From Pseudooceanicola onchidii (GTDB taxonomy: Bacteria > Pseudomonadota > Alphaproteobacteria > Rhodobacterales > Rhodobacteraceae): a DNA stretch of 64,000 nt. A program made the position numbers and the translations under genes. Location of the stretch: the NCBI RefSeq assembly GCF_004959925.1, contig NZ_SPUW01000002.1:434001-498000 (forward strand), in the 5' to 3' direction. Numbering within the stretch: position 1 is the first letter of the stretch; every line of letters starts with the position of its first letter. Below the pieces are notes generated by a model that saw only the letters and a program-made list of their open reading frames with translations, did no database searches and had not been told where the DNA came from. Shown piece after piece: positions 35,477 to 44,165 of this stretch.

Positions 35477-36163
35477 ATGGCACAGTTGAAACGAATTCTG
35501 CTTGTCGATGACGATGATGACCTGCGCGAGGCGCTGAGCGAACAGCTGGTCATGACCGAGGATTTCGACGTCCTCGAAGCCAACAATGGCAGCTGCGCGA
35601 CCCAGAAGGTCAAGGAAAGCCTGTTCGACCTCGTGATCCTCGACGTTGGCCTGCCCGACACCGACGGGCGAGAGCTGTGCCGAGTGCTGCGCAAGCAGGG
35701 CCTGAAGGCGCCGGTCATCATGCTGACCGGCCATGACAGCGACGCCGACACGATCCTTGGCCTTGATGCCGGTGCGAACGACTATGTCACCAAGCCATTC
35801 AAGTTTCCCGTTCTGCTGGCCCGGATCCGGGCGCAGCTGCGGCAGCACGAACAATCCGAAGACGCGGTGTTCCAGCTTGGGCCGTATACCTTCCGTCCGT
35901 CGATGAAGATGCTCATCACCGAGGACGAAAAGAAGATCCGCCTGACCGAGAAAGAGACGAACATTCTCAAGTTCCTCTACCGGTCGAATGATGGTGTGGT
36001 TGCGCGGGACGTGCTGCTGCACGAGGTCTGGGGCTACAATGCCGGCGTGACCACCCACACGCTGGAAACCCACATCTACCGCCTGCGGCAGAAGATCGAA
36101 CCCGATCCCTCGAACGCCCGCCTGCTGGTCACCGAAAGCGGAGGGTATCGGCTGGTGGCATAA
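35477..36163 (+). CDS. OmpR-family response regulator, CenR-like
   Basis: A 228-residue two-component regulator. The receiver has LLVDDDDD, the phosphorylated Asp in [23 protein letters not shown] and the Lys in [13 protein letters not shown]. The winged helix has [32 protein letters not shown] and [17 protein letters not shown]...GGYRLVA. GGAAGGAG (35463-35470) sets the start six bases before the ATG. The sequence recalls the essential alphaproteobacterial envelope regulator CenR; without an alignment this is a suggestion. No kinase is nearby. Confidence 0.88.
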   Translation: MAQLKRILLVDDDDDLREALSEQLVMTEDFDVLEANNGSCATQKVKESLFDLVILDVGLPDTDGRELCRVLRKQGLKAPVIMLTGHDSDADTILGLDAGANDYVTKPFKFPVLLARIRAQLRQHEQSEDAVFQLGPYTFRPSMKMLITEDEKKIRLTEKETNILKFLYRSNDGVVARDVLLHEVWGYNAGVTTHTLETHIYRLRQKIEPDPSNARLLVTESGGYRLVA

Positions 36164-36240
36164 TAGCCACAACCATTAGGAGAATTCGGGTAAGGAATTC
36201 CAGCCTTATTCTTGCCGGATGAATGATGATATCATGCTTT

Positions 36241-36333
36241 CACATTCCTTCGGGAACTATCCCGCGCATATCCGGGTTTGATATGCACCTCCCTGTTGGA
36301 CTTGCCCGGGCTTCGGCCCGGGTTTCTTTTTTC
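36241..36333 (+). ncRNA. Candidate small RNA with CCUCC motif
   Basis: Between the response regulator and the exporter gene the sequence holds three hairpins: TTCC-TTCG-GGAA (36245-36256), GCATATC-N7-GATATGC (36266-36286), and the terminator CCCGGGC-TTCG-GCCCGGG (36305-36322) with a T-tract. CCTCCC (36288-36293) is left unpaired between the last two, an arrangement known from alphaproteobacterial small RNAs with anti-Shine-Dalgarno loops. No convincing promoter is seen, so it may be cut from the 3' end of the regulator mRNA. Confidence 0.45.
36305..36333 (+). terminator. Strong intrinsic terminator
   Basis: CCCGGGC (36305-36311), TTCG loop, GCCCGGG (36316-36322), then TTTCTTTTTTC. It ends either the response regulator transcript (140 bases after the stop) or a separate small RNA. 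Confidence 0.88.
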
Positions 36334-36449
36334 TGAAATCGCAAACGCTTGGTGCTGCACCGCGGCTGCACGGGCGGGGCTGCATCCGCGCTTTGGCCTC
36401 GCGGCGGACGGGGGAATCAGTAACCTGTCGGAAAAGCCGGAGCCGCCGT

Positions 36450-37313
36450 TTGGACATCGTCATCTTTCTTCTGTCGATCGGGGCGGCGGTGTTCCTGGCG
36501 CTTGGTCTGGTGCTGACGACCTTCGGGCTGCGGACCCTGTCGCCGCTGGTGGGCGCGTCGTTCAGCGTGCCGTCATCGTTCCTGCTGTTCCTGATCCTGA
36601 CGCCTGTGACGGTGGATTTCACGACGCTGGACTGGCGGGCTGTGGCGATCTTTGCCGCCGCCGGTGTATTCTATCCGGCCTTCGTGTCGCTGCTGAACTT
36701 CGTGTCGAACCGCGCGCTTGGCCCGAACCTGACGGGCGGGTTGGGCAACCTGTCCCCGATCTTCGCGATCGGGCTGGCGATCCTGCTGCTGGGCGAGCTG
36801 CCGTCGGCGCAACAGTGGATCGGCATCCTCGGCGTCTGCGCCGGGCTGGTCTTCCTGGCTCTGGACCGGGCGCGGCGCATTCCGTCGACCAACCTGCGGC
36901 TTCTGGTGCTGCCCCTGGCGGGGGCTTTCCTGCGCGGCGCAGTGCAGCCGGTGGTCAAACTGGGGTTGCTGATGTGGCCGTCGGCCTTCGGGGCGGCGCT
37001 GATCGCCTACCTCATGTCCTCGACCGTGGTCTGGATCGCGCGACTGGCGTCGGGCCAGAAGACCCCGCCCGGCGCGCGCGCGGGGATCGGGTGGTTCGTG
37101 CTGATCGGGTTGTGCAACGGGACGGCGCTTGTGATGCTCTACCTCGCGCTCGGCATGGGCGAGGTGGTGCTGGTGTCGCCGGTGGTCGCAACCTATCCGC
37201 TGATCACCATCGGGCTGAACCGGGTGATCCACGGCGACCGCAGCCTCGGCCCGCGGGGGCTGGCCGGGTCGCTGATCTCGGTCGCCGGGGTGATCGCGGT
37301 GATCCTGGGGTGA
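36450..37313 (+). CDS. EamA/DMT-family transporter
   Basis: A 287-residue inner-membrane protein with about ten hydrophobic helices in two EamA halves (for example FLLSIGAAVFLALGLVLTTFGL near the start and LGPRGLAGSLISVAGVIAVIL at the end). NFVSNRALGPNLTGGLGNLSPIFAIGLAILLLGE is the first-half signature. These proteins usually export metabolites or drugs; the substrate is unknown. A TTG start at 36450 is chosen because GGAG lies seven bases upstream and the frame before it is not hydrophobic. Confidence 0.88.
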   Translation: MDIVIFLLSIGAAVFLALGLVLTTFGLRTLSPLVGASFSVPSSFLLFLILTPVTVDFTTLDWRAVAIFAAAGVFYPAFVSLLNFVSNRALGPNLTGGLGNLSPIFAIGLAILLLGELPSAQQWIGILGVCAGLVFLALDRARRIPSTNLRLLVLPLAGAFLRGAVQPVVKLGLLMWPSAFGAALIAYLMSSTVVWIARLASGQKTPPGARAGIGWFVLIGLCNGTALVMLYLALGMGEVVLVSPVVATYPLITIGLNRVIHGDRSLGPRGLAGSLISVAGVIAVILG

Positions 37314-38492
37314 TCACTGCAGGTCGGCAAAGGCCTTTTGCATCCGCTCAACCGCCTCTTCGACGCGGGCACGGGGCGTGGCGAGGTTGAAGCGCTGGAA
37401 GGTGTCGCCGCCAAGGCCGAATGTCTCGCCCTGGTTCACGGCGATCCTCGCGTCCTTCTGGATGCGGCGCTGCACCTCGGTCGGGGACATGCCGGTGTTG
37501 GCGAAGTCGACCCAGGACAGGTAGGTGCCTTCCAGGGGCATGGACTGCACGCCGGGGATCGCGGCGATGCCTGCGTCGAAGATCCGGCGGTTGCCGTCGA
37601 TATACTCCATCAATGCGTCGACCCAGGCTGCGCCCTCGGGCGAATAGGCTGCGGGCACCATGTGCTTGCCGAAGGCGTTCGGAGAGATGCCGAGGGCCCC
37701 CATCCGGTCTTCGAACCGACGCCGCAGGTCGGGGTCCGAGATGATGACGTTGCCGGTGTGCATGCCCGCCAGGTTGAAGGTCTTGGTGGCGGCGGTCATC
37801 ATGACCAGCCGCTCGGCCGCGCCGTCCAGCACTGCCATGGGCGTATGCGTCTGGCCGGGCAGGATCAGGTCGTGGTGGATTTCGTCGGAGACGACGATCA
37901 GGTCGTGCTTTTTCGCGAAGTCCAGCACGCCCTGCAATTCGTCGCGGGTCCAGACACGGCCGCCGGGGTTGTGCGGCGAACACAGGATCAGCAGCTTTTC
38001 CTTGCCGGTCAGCATCGCGTCATAGCTGGCGAAATCTAGCGTGTAACGGTTGTCGGTCAGCGCCATGGGCAGTTCGGTGACGCCCCGCCCGGCGGCGCGG
38101 ATCACGCGGAAGAAGGCGTGGTAGATGGGCGTGAACATCACCACGTTGTCACCGGGCGCGGTGAAGGCGTCGACGCACAGGCCCGCCCCGTTGACCAGCC
38201 CGTGGGTCGAAAAGATGTGGCCCGGGTCGACCTCCCAGTTGTGGCGGGTCTTCATCCACCAGGTGATCGCATCCAAGTATTCGGTGTCGTCGCCGAAATA
38301 GCCGAAGATGCCCAGCTTGGCCGTGGCGCGCACCGCGTCGATCACCGCTTCGGGGGGGCGGAAATCCATGTCGGCCACCCACATGGCCAGCCCGTCGTCG
38401 GGCGACACGCCGCAAAAGGCCTCCATCTTGTCCCACTTGGCCGAGTGGGTGCCGCGGCGGTCGATGATGGTGTCGAAGTCGTGGGTCGTCAT
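37314..38492 (-). CDS. PatB/MalY-family PLP-dependent C-S lyase or aminotransferase
   Basis: A 392-residue fold-type I PLP enzyme. The opening FDTIIDRRGTHSAKWD and MWVADMDFRPPEAV are typical of the MalY/PatB branch. SPHNPGGRVWTRDEL, VVSDEIHHDLILPG and the lysine-bearing MTAATKTFNLAGMHTG follow. Family members cleave cystathionine or cysteine conjugates to thiol, ammonia and pyruvate. Start 38492 gives the usual N-terminus. The stop abuts the convergent exporter gene, with no spacer. Confidence 0.88.
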   Translation of the reverse strand: MTTHDFDTIIDRRGTHSAKWDKMEAFCGVSPDDGLAMWVADMDFRPPEAVIDAVRATAKLGIFGYFGDDTEYLDAITWWMKTRHNWEVDPGHIFSTHGLVNGAGLCVDAFTAPGDNVVMFTPIYHAFFRVIRAAGRGVTELPMALTDNRYTLDFASYDAMLTGKEKLLILCSPHNPGGRVWTRDELQGVLDFAKKHDLIVVSDEIHHDLILPGQTHTPMAVLDGAAERLVMMTAATKTFNLAGMHTGNVIISDPDLRRRFEDRMGALGISPNAFGKHMVPAAYSPEGAAWVDALMEYIDGNRRIFDAGIAAIPGVQSMPLEGTYLSWVDFANTGMSPTEVQRRIQKDARIAVNQGETFGLGGDTFQRFNLATPRARVEEAVERMQKAFADLQ

Positions 38493-38623
38493 GGGGTTTC
38501 CTGTGTTGGCTTGGTGGCACGCTAGCCATTCTGGGGGTGGGGGCAAGGTCGCGGCGTCACACCCGTCTGTGCATATATGGACAGCGTGCCGGAGAGATTG
38601 CGCGACCGCGCGGCATCGCTTAC

Positions 38624-39151
38624 ATGACCGGCATGATCAGACCCATCCTCATCCATCCCGATCCACGCCTGAAGAAGGTGGTCGATCCGGTCGCGGACAT
38701 CACCGACGAACTGCGCCGGGTGGCCGACGACATGCTGGAAACCATGTACGATGCCCCCGGGATCGGCCTGGCCGGGCCGCAGATCGGCCTGATGTCGCGT
38801 CTGATTGTGCTGGATTGCGTCAAGGAAGAGAATGAGAGCCCGCGTCCGCTGGTGATGTTCAATCCCAGGGTTATCGCCGCATCGGATGAACGATCGGTGT
38901 ACGAGGAAGGCTGCCTGTCGATCCCCGAACAATACGCCGAGGTCGAACGCCCGGCCGAGGTGACCGTCGAATGGATGGACCGTGACGGCAACCCGCAGTC
39001 GGAAACCTTCGACAAGCTGTGGGCGACCTGCGTGCAGCACGAGATCGACCATCTCGATGGCAAGCTTTTCATCGACTACCTGTCGCCGATGAAGCGGCAG
39101 ATGATGACGCGCAAGTCGCAGAAGATGAAACGCGAACGGGCCCGGGCCTGA
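38624..39151 (+). CDS. def: Peptide deformylase
   Basis: A 175-residue metallohydrolase that removes the formyl group from new proteins at the ribosome exit. All three signature motifs are intact: GIGLAGPQ (residues 47-53), EEGCLSIP with metal-ligand Cys97, and HEIDH (139-143) with the catalytic Glu140, followed by LDGKLFIDYLSPMKR. The start at 38624 gives the normal length; an in-frame ATG at 38633 is also possible. It leads a run of three deformylase genes and fmt, so this is the copy most likely to supply the cell's activity. Confidence 0.95.
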   Translation: MTGMIRPILIHPDPRLKKVVDPVADITDELRRVADDMLETMYDAPGIGLAGPQIGLMSRLIVLDCVKEENESPRPLVMFNPRVIAASDERSVYEEGCLSIPEQYAEVERPAEVTVEWMDRDGNPQSETFDKLWATCVQHEIDHLDGKLFIDYLSPMKRQMMTRKSQKMKRERARA

Positions 39152-39154
39152 GCC

Positions 39155-39652
39155 ATGGCGGTACTGCCGATCCTGAAGTGGCCTGACCCGCGCCTGTCCG
39201 AGGTCTGCACCCCCGTGCCCGAGGGCGAGGATCTGCGCGGCCTGATCGCCGACATGTTCGACACGATGTATGCCGCCCCCGGTCGCGGTCTGGCGGGGCC
39301 GCAGGTCGGTGTGATGAAGCGGGTGTTCGTCATGGATGTGACCTGGAAAGAAGGGGCGAAGACCCCCGTGGCCTGCCTGAACCCGGTGATCGAACCGCTT
39401 GGCGAGGAAACCTCGGTCAACGAAGAGGCCTGCCTGTCGATCCCCGGCGTGTCGGCGCGGGTGTCGCGGCCGTCGCGGATCCGGTTGCGCTGGTTCGATG
39501 CGGACTGGCAGCCGCAGGAGGCCGAGCTTGGAGGTTTCCACGCCGTCTGCGCCCAGCATGAAGCCGATCACCTGGACGGCAAGGTCATCTTCGACCGGGT
39601 GCCGCTGGTCGCCCGAAGCGCCCTGATGGCGGATTACGGGGCCTTGCGATGA
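39155..39652 (+). CDS. Peptide deformylase-like paralogue 2
   Basis: A 165-residue deformylase-family protein, starting three bases after def. Motif 1 is GRGLAGPQ, motif 2 is EEACLSIPGV with Cys93 kept although the usual Gly is Ala92, and motif 3 is HEADH (135-139) with Glu136 kept. The metal site and catalytic residue are therefore complete and activity is possible. The C-terminus RVPLVARSALMADYG lacks the KRxxxxRK tail of the first copy. Its stop overlaps the start of the third copy (ATGA). Confidence 0.9.
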   Translation: MAVLPILKWPDPRLSEVCTPVPEGEDLRGLIADMFDTMYAAPGRGLAGPQVGVMKRVFVMDVTWKEGAKTPVACLNPVIEPLGEETSVNEEACLSIPGVSARVSRPSRIRLRWFDADWQPQEAELGGFHAVCAQHEADHLDGKVIFDRVPLVARSALMADYGALR

Positions 39653-40143
39653 CCGTCCGACCGATCCTGCGCTGGCCCGACAAGCGGCTGCGCACTGCTG
39701 CGGCCGAGGTCACCGAGGTGACCGACGACATCCGCGCGATCTGGACCGACATGATCGACACGATGGAGGCGATGCCGGGCGTCGGGCTGGCCGCCGTGCA
39801 GATCGGTGTCATGCAGCGGCTGGCGGTCGTCGATGCCTCGGAAAGCCGGGGGCAGGCCGTCCGGATGGCCAATCCGCAGGTCCTGCATGCCAGCGTGCAG
39901 CCGCGCGAGCATGAGGAGGCCTCGCCCTGCCTGCCGGGGGTGTCGGCCAAGATCGAACGCCCGCGCGCGGTGACCGTGCGGTTCCTGAACGAGGCCGGAG
40001 AGATCGAGGAGCGTGATTTCGTCGGGCTCTGGGCGACATCGGTGCAGCATCAGATCGATCACCTGGCCGGCCGGATGTATTTCGATCGGCTGAGCAAGAT
40101 GAAGCGGGACATGCTGCTGCGGAAGGCGAAGAAATTCGGCTGA
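39649..40143 (+). CDS. Degenerate peptide deformylase-like paralogue 3
   Basis: A 164-residue deformylase-fold protein. Motif 1 is intact (GVGLAAVQ), but motif 2 reads EASPCLPGV, so the Cys ligand position is Ser92 and a Cys sits two residues later (Cys94). Motif 3 reads HQIDH (134-138), with Gln135 replacing the catalytic Glu. Both changes should abolish normal deformylation, yet the frame is intact and the tail [17 protein letters not shown] is conserved-looking. It may bind substrates or ribosomes without catalysis. It is coupled to copy 2 and precedes fmt. Confidence 0.88.
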   Translation: MTVRPILRWPDKRLRTAAAEVTEVTDDIRAIWTDMIDTMEAMPGVGLAAVQIGVMQRLAVVDASESRGQAVRMANPQVLHASVQPREHEEASPCLPGVSAKIERPRAVTVRFLNEAGEIEERDFVGLWATSVQHQIDHLAGRMYFDRLSKMKRDMLLRKAKKFG

Positions 40144-40150
40144 CGGCGGC

Positions 40151-40196
40151 GAGGGGCGCTGCCCCTCGCGCTCCCCGGAGTATTTCCGGCAAGATG
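40151..40196 (-). repeat. Dispersed hairpin repeat, copy C (inverted)
   Basis: On the minus strand it reads CATCTTGCCGGAAATACTCC then GGGGAGCGC and the hairpin GAGGGGC-AGC-GCCCCTC (40151-40167). It has the shared head and second hairpin but lacks the first. It lies between the third deformylase and fmt. Confidence 0.7.
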
Positions 40197-40208
40197 AAGG
40201 GAGACGGG

Positions 40209-41114
40209 ATGCGCGTCATATTCATGGGAACGCCCGAGTTTTCGGTGCCGGTGCTTGAGGCGCTGGTCGATGCCGGGCACGAGATCGCCTGCGTCTACTG
40301 TCAGCCGCCCCGGCCTGCGGGGCGCGGCAAGAAGGACCGACCGACCCCGGTGCATGCGCGCGCGGTCGAGATGGGTCTGGATGTCCGGCATCCGGTGTCG
40401 CTGAAGGGGGCCGAGGCGCAGGCCGAGTTCGCCGCGCTTCAGGCCGAGGTGGCGGTGGTCGTGGCCTATGGTCTGATCCTGCCGCAGGCCGTGCTGGATG
40501 CGCCCGCGCGGGGGTGCCTGAACATCCACGCCTCGCTTCTGCCGCGCTGGCGCGGGGCAGCGCCGATCCACCGGGCGATCATGGCCGGAGATGCCGAAAC
40601 CGGCGTCTGCATCATGCAGATGGAGGCAGGGCTGGACACAGGTCCGGTGCTGCTGCGTGAGGCGCTGTCGATCGGGGCGGAGGAGACCACGGATCAGCTG
40701 CACGACCGGCTGTCGGTGCTTGGGTCGCGTCTGATCGTCGAGGCGCTGGCGCGGCTGGACGAGCTGGAGGCGGAGGTGCAGCCCGAGGACGGCGTGACCT
40801 ATGCCAGCAAGATAGACAAGGCCGAGGCGCGGGTCGACTGGACCCGTCCGGCGGATGAGGTCGACCGGCTGATCCGGGGGCTGTCGCCCTTCCCTGGCGC
40901 CTGGTGCGAGGTCGAGGGGCAGCGGGTGAAGCTGCTGGGCTCGCGACTGGGGGCCGGGCAGGGCGCGCCGGGCGAGGTTCTGGACGATGCGCTGACCGTG
41001 GCCTGCGGCGATGGCGCCGTGCAGCTTCTGCGGCTGCAGCGGGCGGGCAAGGGCGCGCAATCCGCGGCGGATTTCCTGCGGGGCAATCCGATTCCTGCTG
41101 GCGTTCGGCTTTAG
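40209..41114 (+). CDS. fmt: Methionyl-tRNA formyltransferase
   Basis: A 301-residue enzyme that formylates initiator Met-tRNA using 10-formyl-tetrahydrofolate. Visible: the opening [31 protein letters not shown], the catalytic region [23 protein letters not shown] (Asn-His-Ser), [12 protein letters not shown], and the C-terminal RNA-binding domain with [25 protein letters not shown] precedes the ATG at 40209. The def-fmt pairing is the usual initiation/deformylation unit, here with two extra deformylase paralogues. Confidence 0.96.
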   Translation: MRVIFMGTPEFSVPVLEALVDAGHEIACVYCQPPRPAGRGKKDRPTPVHARAVEMGLDVRHPVSLKGAEAQAEFAALQAEVAVVVAYGLILPQAVLDAPARGCLNIHASLLPRWRGAAPIHRAIMAGDAETGVCIMQMEAGLDTGPVLLREALSIGAEETTDQLHDRLSVLGSRLIVEALARLDELEAEVQPEDGVTYASKIDKAEARVDWTRPADEVDRLIRGLSPFPGAWCEVEGQRVKLLGSRLGAGQGAPGEVLDDALTVACGDGAVQLLRLQRAGKGAQSAADFLRGNPIPAGVRL

Positions 41115-41271
41115 GCAGGCTGTTAAGGGCGGGCAGGGCCGGGATCGTCGGCGTTGGTCTGGCGCGGGCAGCTGTCGGGTTTCGGGCGATGCAATTCAGA
41201 CGAAATGAGCCGCCGTGCTTGAAAGCATCGGGGCAGGTGCCCATTCTGGATCTGTCAACGGAGGGTGCGGC

Positions 41272-41508
41272 ATGGGTGTGATCTGGCTTCTGATCGTGGG
41301 CGCGGCGGCAGGGTTTCTGGCCACGCGAATGATGCGGATCGAGGCGTCGATCCCGGTCACCATCGCCATCGGCATGGGCGGCGCGCTGATCGGCGGGCTG
41401 GTCGTGCGGGTTCTGCTGTCGGTCATGGGGCTGTTTGCCGGTCTCATCGGGGCGGTTCTGGGCGCATTGCTGCTGATCTGGCTATGGCAGACCTACGGTC
41501 CCAAGTAA
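41272..41508 (+). CDS. Small GlsB/YeaQ/YmgE-type membrane protein
   Basis: A 78-residue, almost entirely hydrophobic protein with three helices: GVIWLLIVGAAAGFLA, ITIAIGMGGALIGGLVVRV-like middle segment, and LFAGLIGAVLGALLLIWLW. The pattern fits the transglycosylase-associated/stress small membrane protein family. GGAGGG precedes the ATG at 41272. The role is unknown. The next gene starts nine bases after the stop. Confidence 0.82.
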   Translation: MGVIWLLIVGAAAGFLATRMMRIEASIPVTIAIGMGGALIGGLVVRVLLSVMGLFAGLIGAVLGALLLIWLWQTYGPK

Positions 41509-41516
41509 GGTCCCAG

Positions 41517-42314
41517 GTGCGCGATCCCCGGGTCGATCTTGTGCGCGCCTTCGTGCGCCGGGTGTTCGGGGCGCGCGGCACGCTGCGGCTGCATCGGGCC
41601 GCGCTTGGCTGGGATCTGGTGAAGGCCCCGGTCAACGTGGTGCTGGCGCCGGCGTTCCTGCTGTCGCGCCTCATGGCCCTGCTGGCCGGATGGGGACGGA
41701 TGCCCGGGCTGGCGTCATGGTTGCGGCGGCGGCAGGTGTTTTTCCGGACGGCCGTGGCGGTGAAGGTGGCCGATGCGGTGACGGATCTGGTGGCCGATTT
41801 GCGCGGGCAGGGCTTGGTGACCGCGTCGGTCGAGGCCGAACGCACGGCGATCGACGCCTACGTCACCACCCGCAGCGCGGTGTCCGAGATGGTGACGACG
41901 CTGTTCGTGCTTGGGACCGGGGCGCTGCTGTTCGGAACGGCGACGCCGGGCATGATCTCTCTGGCCGGGCCGATGGCCGAACGGCGGGCCGAAGCTCAGG
42001 CGGTGGCAGAGTTTCCTCTGGGCCAAGCGCTTGGCGGGCTCTACTACGGGGTCTTTCCGGTCGCGCTGCCGGTCTGGCAGGTGGTCGCGACCGGGGTGGC
42101 ACTTGCCGTCATCGGGGCGATCGTGACGACCTTTGCAGGGGTGCTGGCGGATCCGGTGCAGGTGGCGACGGGCACGCACCGGCGGCGGCTGATGCGGATG
42201 CTTGAGCGGATGGACCGGGCTGACAGCGGCGGGGTCGAACGCGAACACCTGCTGGCCCGCGCCGGGGACCTGTCGGATCTGGCGCTCAGCCTCTGGCGGG
42301 GGCTGAAGGGATAG
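41517..42314 (+). CDS. Conserved membrane protein of unknown function (DUF6635-like)
   Basis: A 265-residue protein with a basic N-terminus (VRRVFGARGTLRLHRAALGWDLVKAP) then hydrophobic segments NVVLAPAFLLSRLMALLAGW, MVTTLFVLGTGALLFGTATPG, and VVATGVALAVIGAIVTTFAGVLADP. I cannot assign a function; the DUF label is a tentative recollection. A GTG at 41517 with AAGG six bases upstream is preferred over an ATG at 41484 that would overlap the previous gene by 25 bases. It ends three bases before the convergent rnhA. Confidence 0.75.
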   Translation: MRDPRVDLVRAFVRRVFGARGTLRLHRAALGWDLVKAPVNVVLAPAFLLSRLMALLAGWGRMPGLASWLRRRQVFFRTAVAVKVADAVTDLVADLRGQGLVTASVEAERTAIDAYVTTRSAVSEMVTTLFVLGTGALLFGTATPGMISLAGPMAERRAEAQAVAEFPLGQALGGLYYGVFPVALPVWQVVATGVALAVIGAIVTTFAGVLADPVQVATGTHRRRLMRMLERMDRADSGGVEREHLLARAGDLSDLALSLWRGLKG

Positions 42315-42317
42315 GTC

Positions 42318-42770
42318 TCAGCCCTTGAAGGGCGCCATGCCGGCGCGGGCCAGTTCGTCCGCGCGTTCGTTTTCGGGGTGCCCGGCGTGGCCCTTGACCC
42401 ACTTCCAGGTCACCTGGTGGCGCGCCTGCGCCTCGTCCAGCCGCTGCCACAGGTCGACGTTCTTCACAGGCTTCTTGTTCGAGGTCTTCCACCCGTTCCG
42501 CTTCCAGCCGTGGATCCAGCCGGTGACGCCGTTCTTGACGTAGGCGCTATCGGTCACGACCGTGATGGCGGTTGATTTGCCTAGCGTTTCCAAGGCGCTG
42601 ATCGCCGCGAGCAGTTCCATCCGGTTGTTGGTCGTTTCGGCCTCTCCGCCCTTCAGGTCGCGTTCCTTGAGGACGGTGTCGCCCTCTTTCGCCTGAAGAA
42701 GCACGCCCCAGCCTCCGGGGCCGGGATTGCCGGAGCAGGCTCCGTCGGTGAAGGCAAAATAGTCGGCCAA
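42318..42770 (-). CDS. rnhA: Ribonuclease HI
   Basis: A 150-residue nuclease that removes RNA from RNA-DNA hybrids. The catalytic acidic residues are in [16 protein letters not shown] (Asp), [10 protein letters not shown] (Glu), [10 protein letters not shown] (Asp) and ENERADELA (Asp). The basic handle region [17 protein letters not shown] is present, and KGHAGHPEN carries the flexible His. The gene is 33 bases downstream of the methyltransferase gene on the minus strand and may be cotranscribed. Confidence 0.97.
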   Translation of the reverse strand: MADYFAFTDGACSGNPGPGGWGVLLQAKEGDTVLKERDLKGGEAETTNNRMELLAAISALETLGKSTAITVVTDSAYVKNGVTGWIHGWKRNGWKTSNKKPVKNVDLWQRLDEAQARHQVTWKWVKGHAGHPENERADELARAGMAPFKG

Positions 42771-42803
42771 ATGTCCGTCCTCGGTTCAATGTCGCGTCGC
42801 GGG

Positions 42804-43403
42804 TCAGGGGCGTTTGACACCTGTCATCAGCGCCCATCCGAAGGGGCTGCTGTCCAGGCCGGTGCCTTTGCCCCGCCGTACCTCCTCATCCACGATGACG
42901 CCCGCGAGGTCCAGAGCGCGATGCATCTCTGCGACCTCCCAGTAGGTGTAGAACCGGTCCAGGCTGTCGCGCCCTTCGCCCGTGCCGACCTTGAAGCCGA
43001 TATGGATCACCCCGCCGGGTTTCAGCGCGCGGTGCAGGCGCTGCAGGTGTCCGGGCACCGCATCGCGCGGGGCGTGCAACAGGGTGAAGTTGGCCCAGGC
43101 CCCATCATAGAGGGCATCGCCGTCGATCTGGTCAAAGCGGGCCAGGCGGGCGGGCACCCCGCTGTCGATGGCACGGGCCACCATCCCGGGTGAGGCATCC
43201 ACCGCATCGACGCTGCGACCCGAGGCCATCATCCGCAGGGCATGATGGCCGGGACCACAGCCCAGATCCAGCACGAGGGCGTCTGGCGGCAGGCGAGCGA
43301 GGAAGGCGTCGAGCGCATCGTTCTCCCAATCGAGCCCGCGCCTTTGACCGTATTTCCGGGCGGCCTCGTCATAGACGGCCAGGGTCCGCGCATCGGCGGT
43401 CAT
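42804..43403 (-). CDS. Class I SAM-dependent methyltransferase
   Basis: A 199-residue methyltransferase. Motif I is LVLDLGCGPGHHALRMMASG, followed by VDAVDASPGMVARAI, the motif IV region GAWANFTLLHAPRDAVPGHL, and RALKPGGVIHIGFK. The substrate is unknown; the small size fits a general small-molecule or protein methyltransferase. The ATG at 43403 overlaps the stop of the LysE-type gene by four bases (43400-43403), so the two are coupled. Confidence 0.88.
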   Translation of the reverse strand: MTADARTLAVYDEAARKYGQRRGLDWENDALDAFLARLPPDALVLDLGCGPGHHALRMMASGRSVDAVDASPGMVARAIDSGVPARLARFDQIDGDALYDGAWANFTLLHAPRDAVPGHLQRLHRALKPGGVIHIGFKVGTGEGRDSLDRFYTYWEVAEMHRALDLAGVIVDEEVRRGKGTGLDSSPFGWALMTGVKRP

Positions 43404-44017
43404 GCCCGTTCGGCCGCCAGTCTCAGCCCGAGGGCCGCGAAACTTGCGGCGAAGATCCGGCGCAGCCAGGTCATGGCGCGTTCGGAGCCGACGATGTACC
43501 GGCGCATCGTTCCGGCGGCGAGCGCATAGGTCATCATGACGCCGCCGGTCGTGGCGACGAACACCGCGCCAAGCAGCATCAGGTCGCGCGTCGGGTCGGG
43601 GGTGCCCGCGGGCAGGAACTGCGGCAGGAAGGCGAGGAAGAAGAGCGGCAGCTTGGGGTTGAGAAGGTTCAGCAGCACGCCGCGCCGGACGATCCGCCAA
43701 GGCCTGTCAGCCCGGGCGCGGGTGTCCGGATCGACCGCCAGCGTGCCGGTCGCCCGCAGCGTCGTCCAGGCCATCCAGAGAAGATAGGCCGCGCCGGCGA
43801 ACTTGATGGTCTGGAACAGAACGGCCGAGGTATGCAGAACTGCCGCCAGCCCTGCCAGAGCGACGGCCAGGTGCACGACGGTCGCCAGCGTGCAGCCAAG
43901 CGCGGCCCACAACCCGGCGCGCAGGCCCGAGCCAAGCGATGTCGACAGAGTGTAGATCACCCCAAGGCCCGGCGCGATGCAGACGATCAAGTTGGCAATG
44001 AAATATTCATAACTCAT
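43400..44017 (-). CDS. LysE/RhtB-family exporter
   Basis: A 205-residue inner-membrane protein with six hydrophobic segments. Family features: FIANLIVCIAPGLGVIYTLSTSLGSGLRAGLWAALGC at the N-terminus (the PG helix), AGAAYLLWMAWTTLR, and FLLNLLNPKLPLFFLAFLPQF-like NPK motif (RGVLLNLLNPKLPLFF). It probably exports amino acids or derivatives. A TetR-type regulator is divergent 148 bases away and may control it. AGGA precedes the ATG at 44017. Confidence 0.9.
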   Translation of the reverse strand: MSYEYFIANLIVCIAPGLGVIYTLSTSLGSGLRAGLWAALGCTLATVVHLAVALAGLAAVLHTSAVLFQTIKFAGAAYLLWMAWTTLRATGTLAVDPDTRARADRPWRIVRRGVLLNLLNPKLPLFFLAFLPQFLPAGTPDPTRDLMLLGAVFVATTGGVMMTYALAAGTMRRYIVGSERAMTWLRRIFAASFAALGLRLAAERA

Positions 44018-44165
44018 GGGCACAATTCCTTTGGCGGCAATTGGGCCGGTCGCGGCAGGGTTCGTCAACCGCCAACATTTCTGTATGATCGGGGCGATGT
44101 GATCACTTTTCTTTGCAGGCGCAGAAAAATGCTGCATGGCAGCGTTGATGAGGTAACATGGGGGC

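Noticed and set aside
41484-41516. ATG at 41484 as the start of the conserved membrane protein
   Set aside because: It would overlap the previous gene by 25 bases and lacks a ribosome site; the GTG at 41517 has AAGG six bases upstream.
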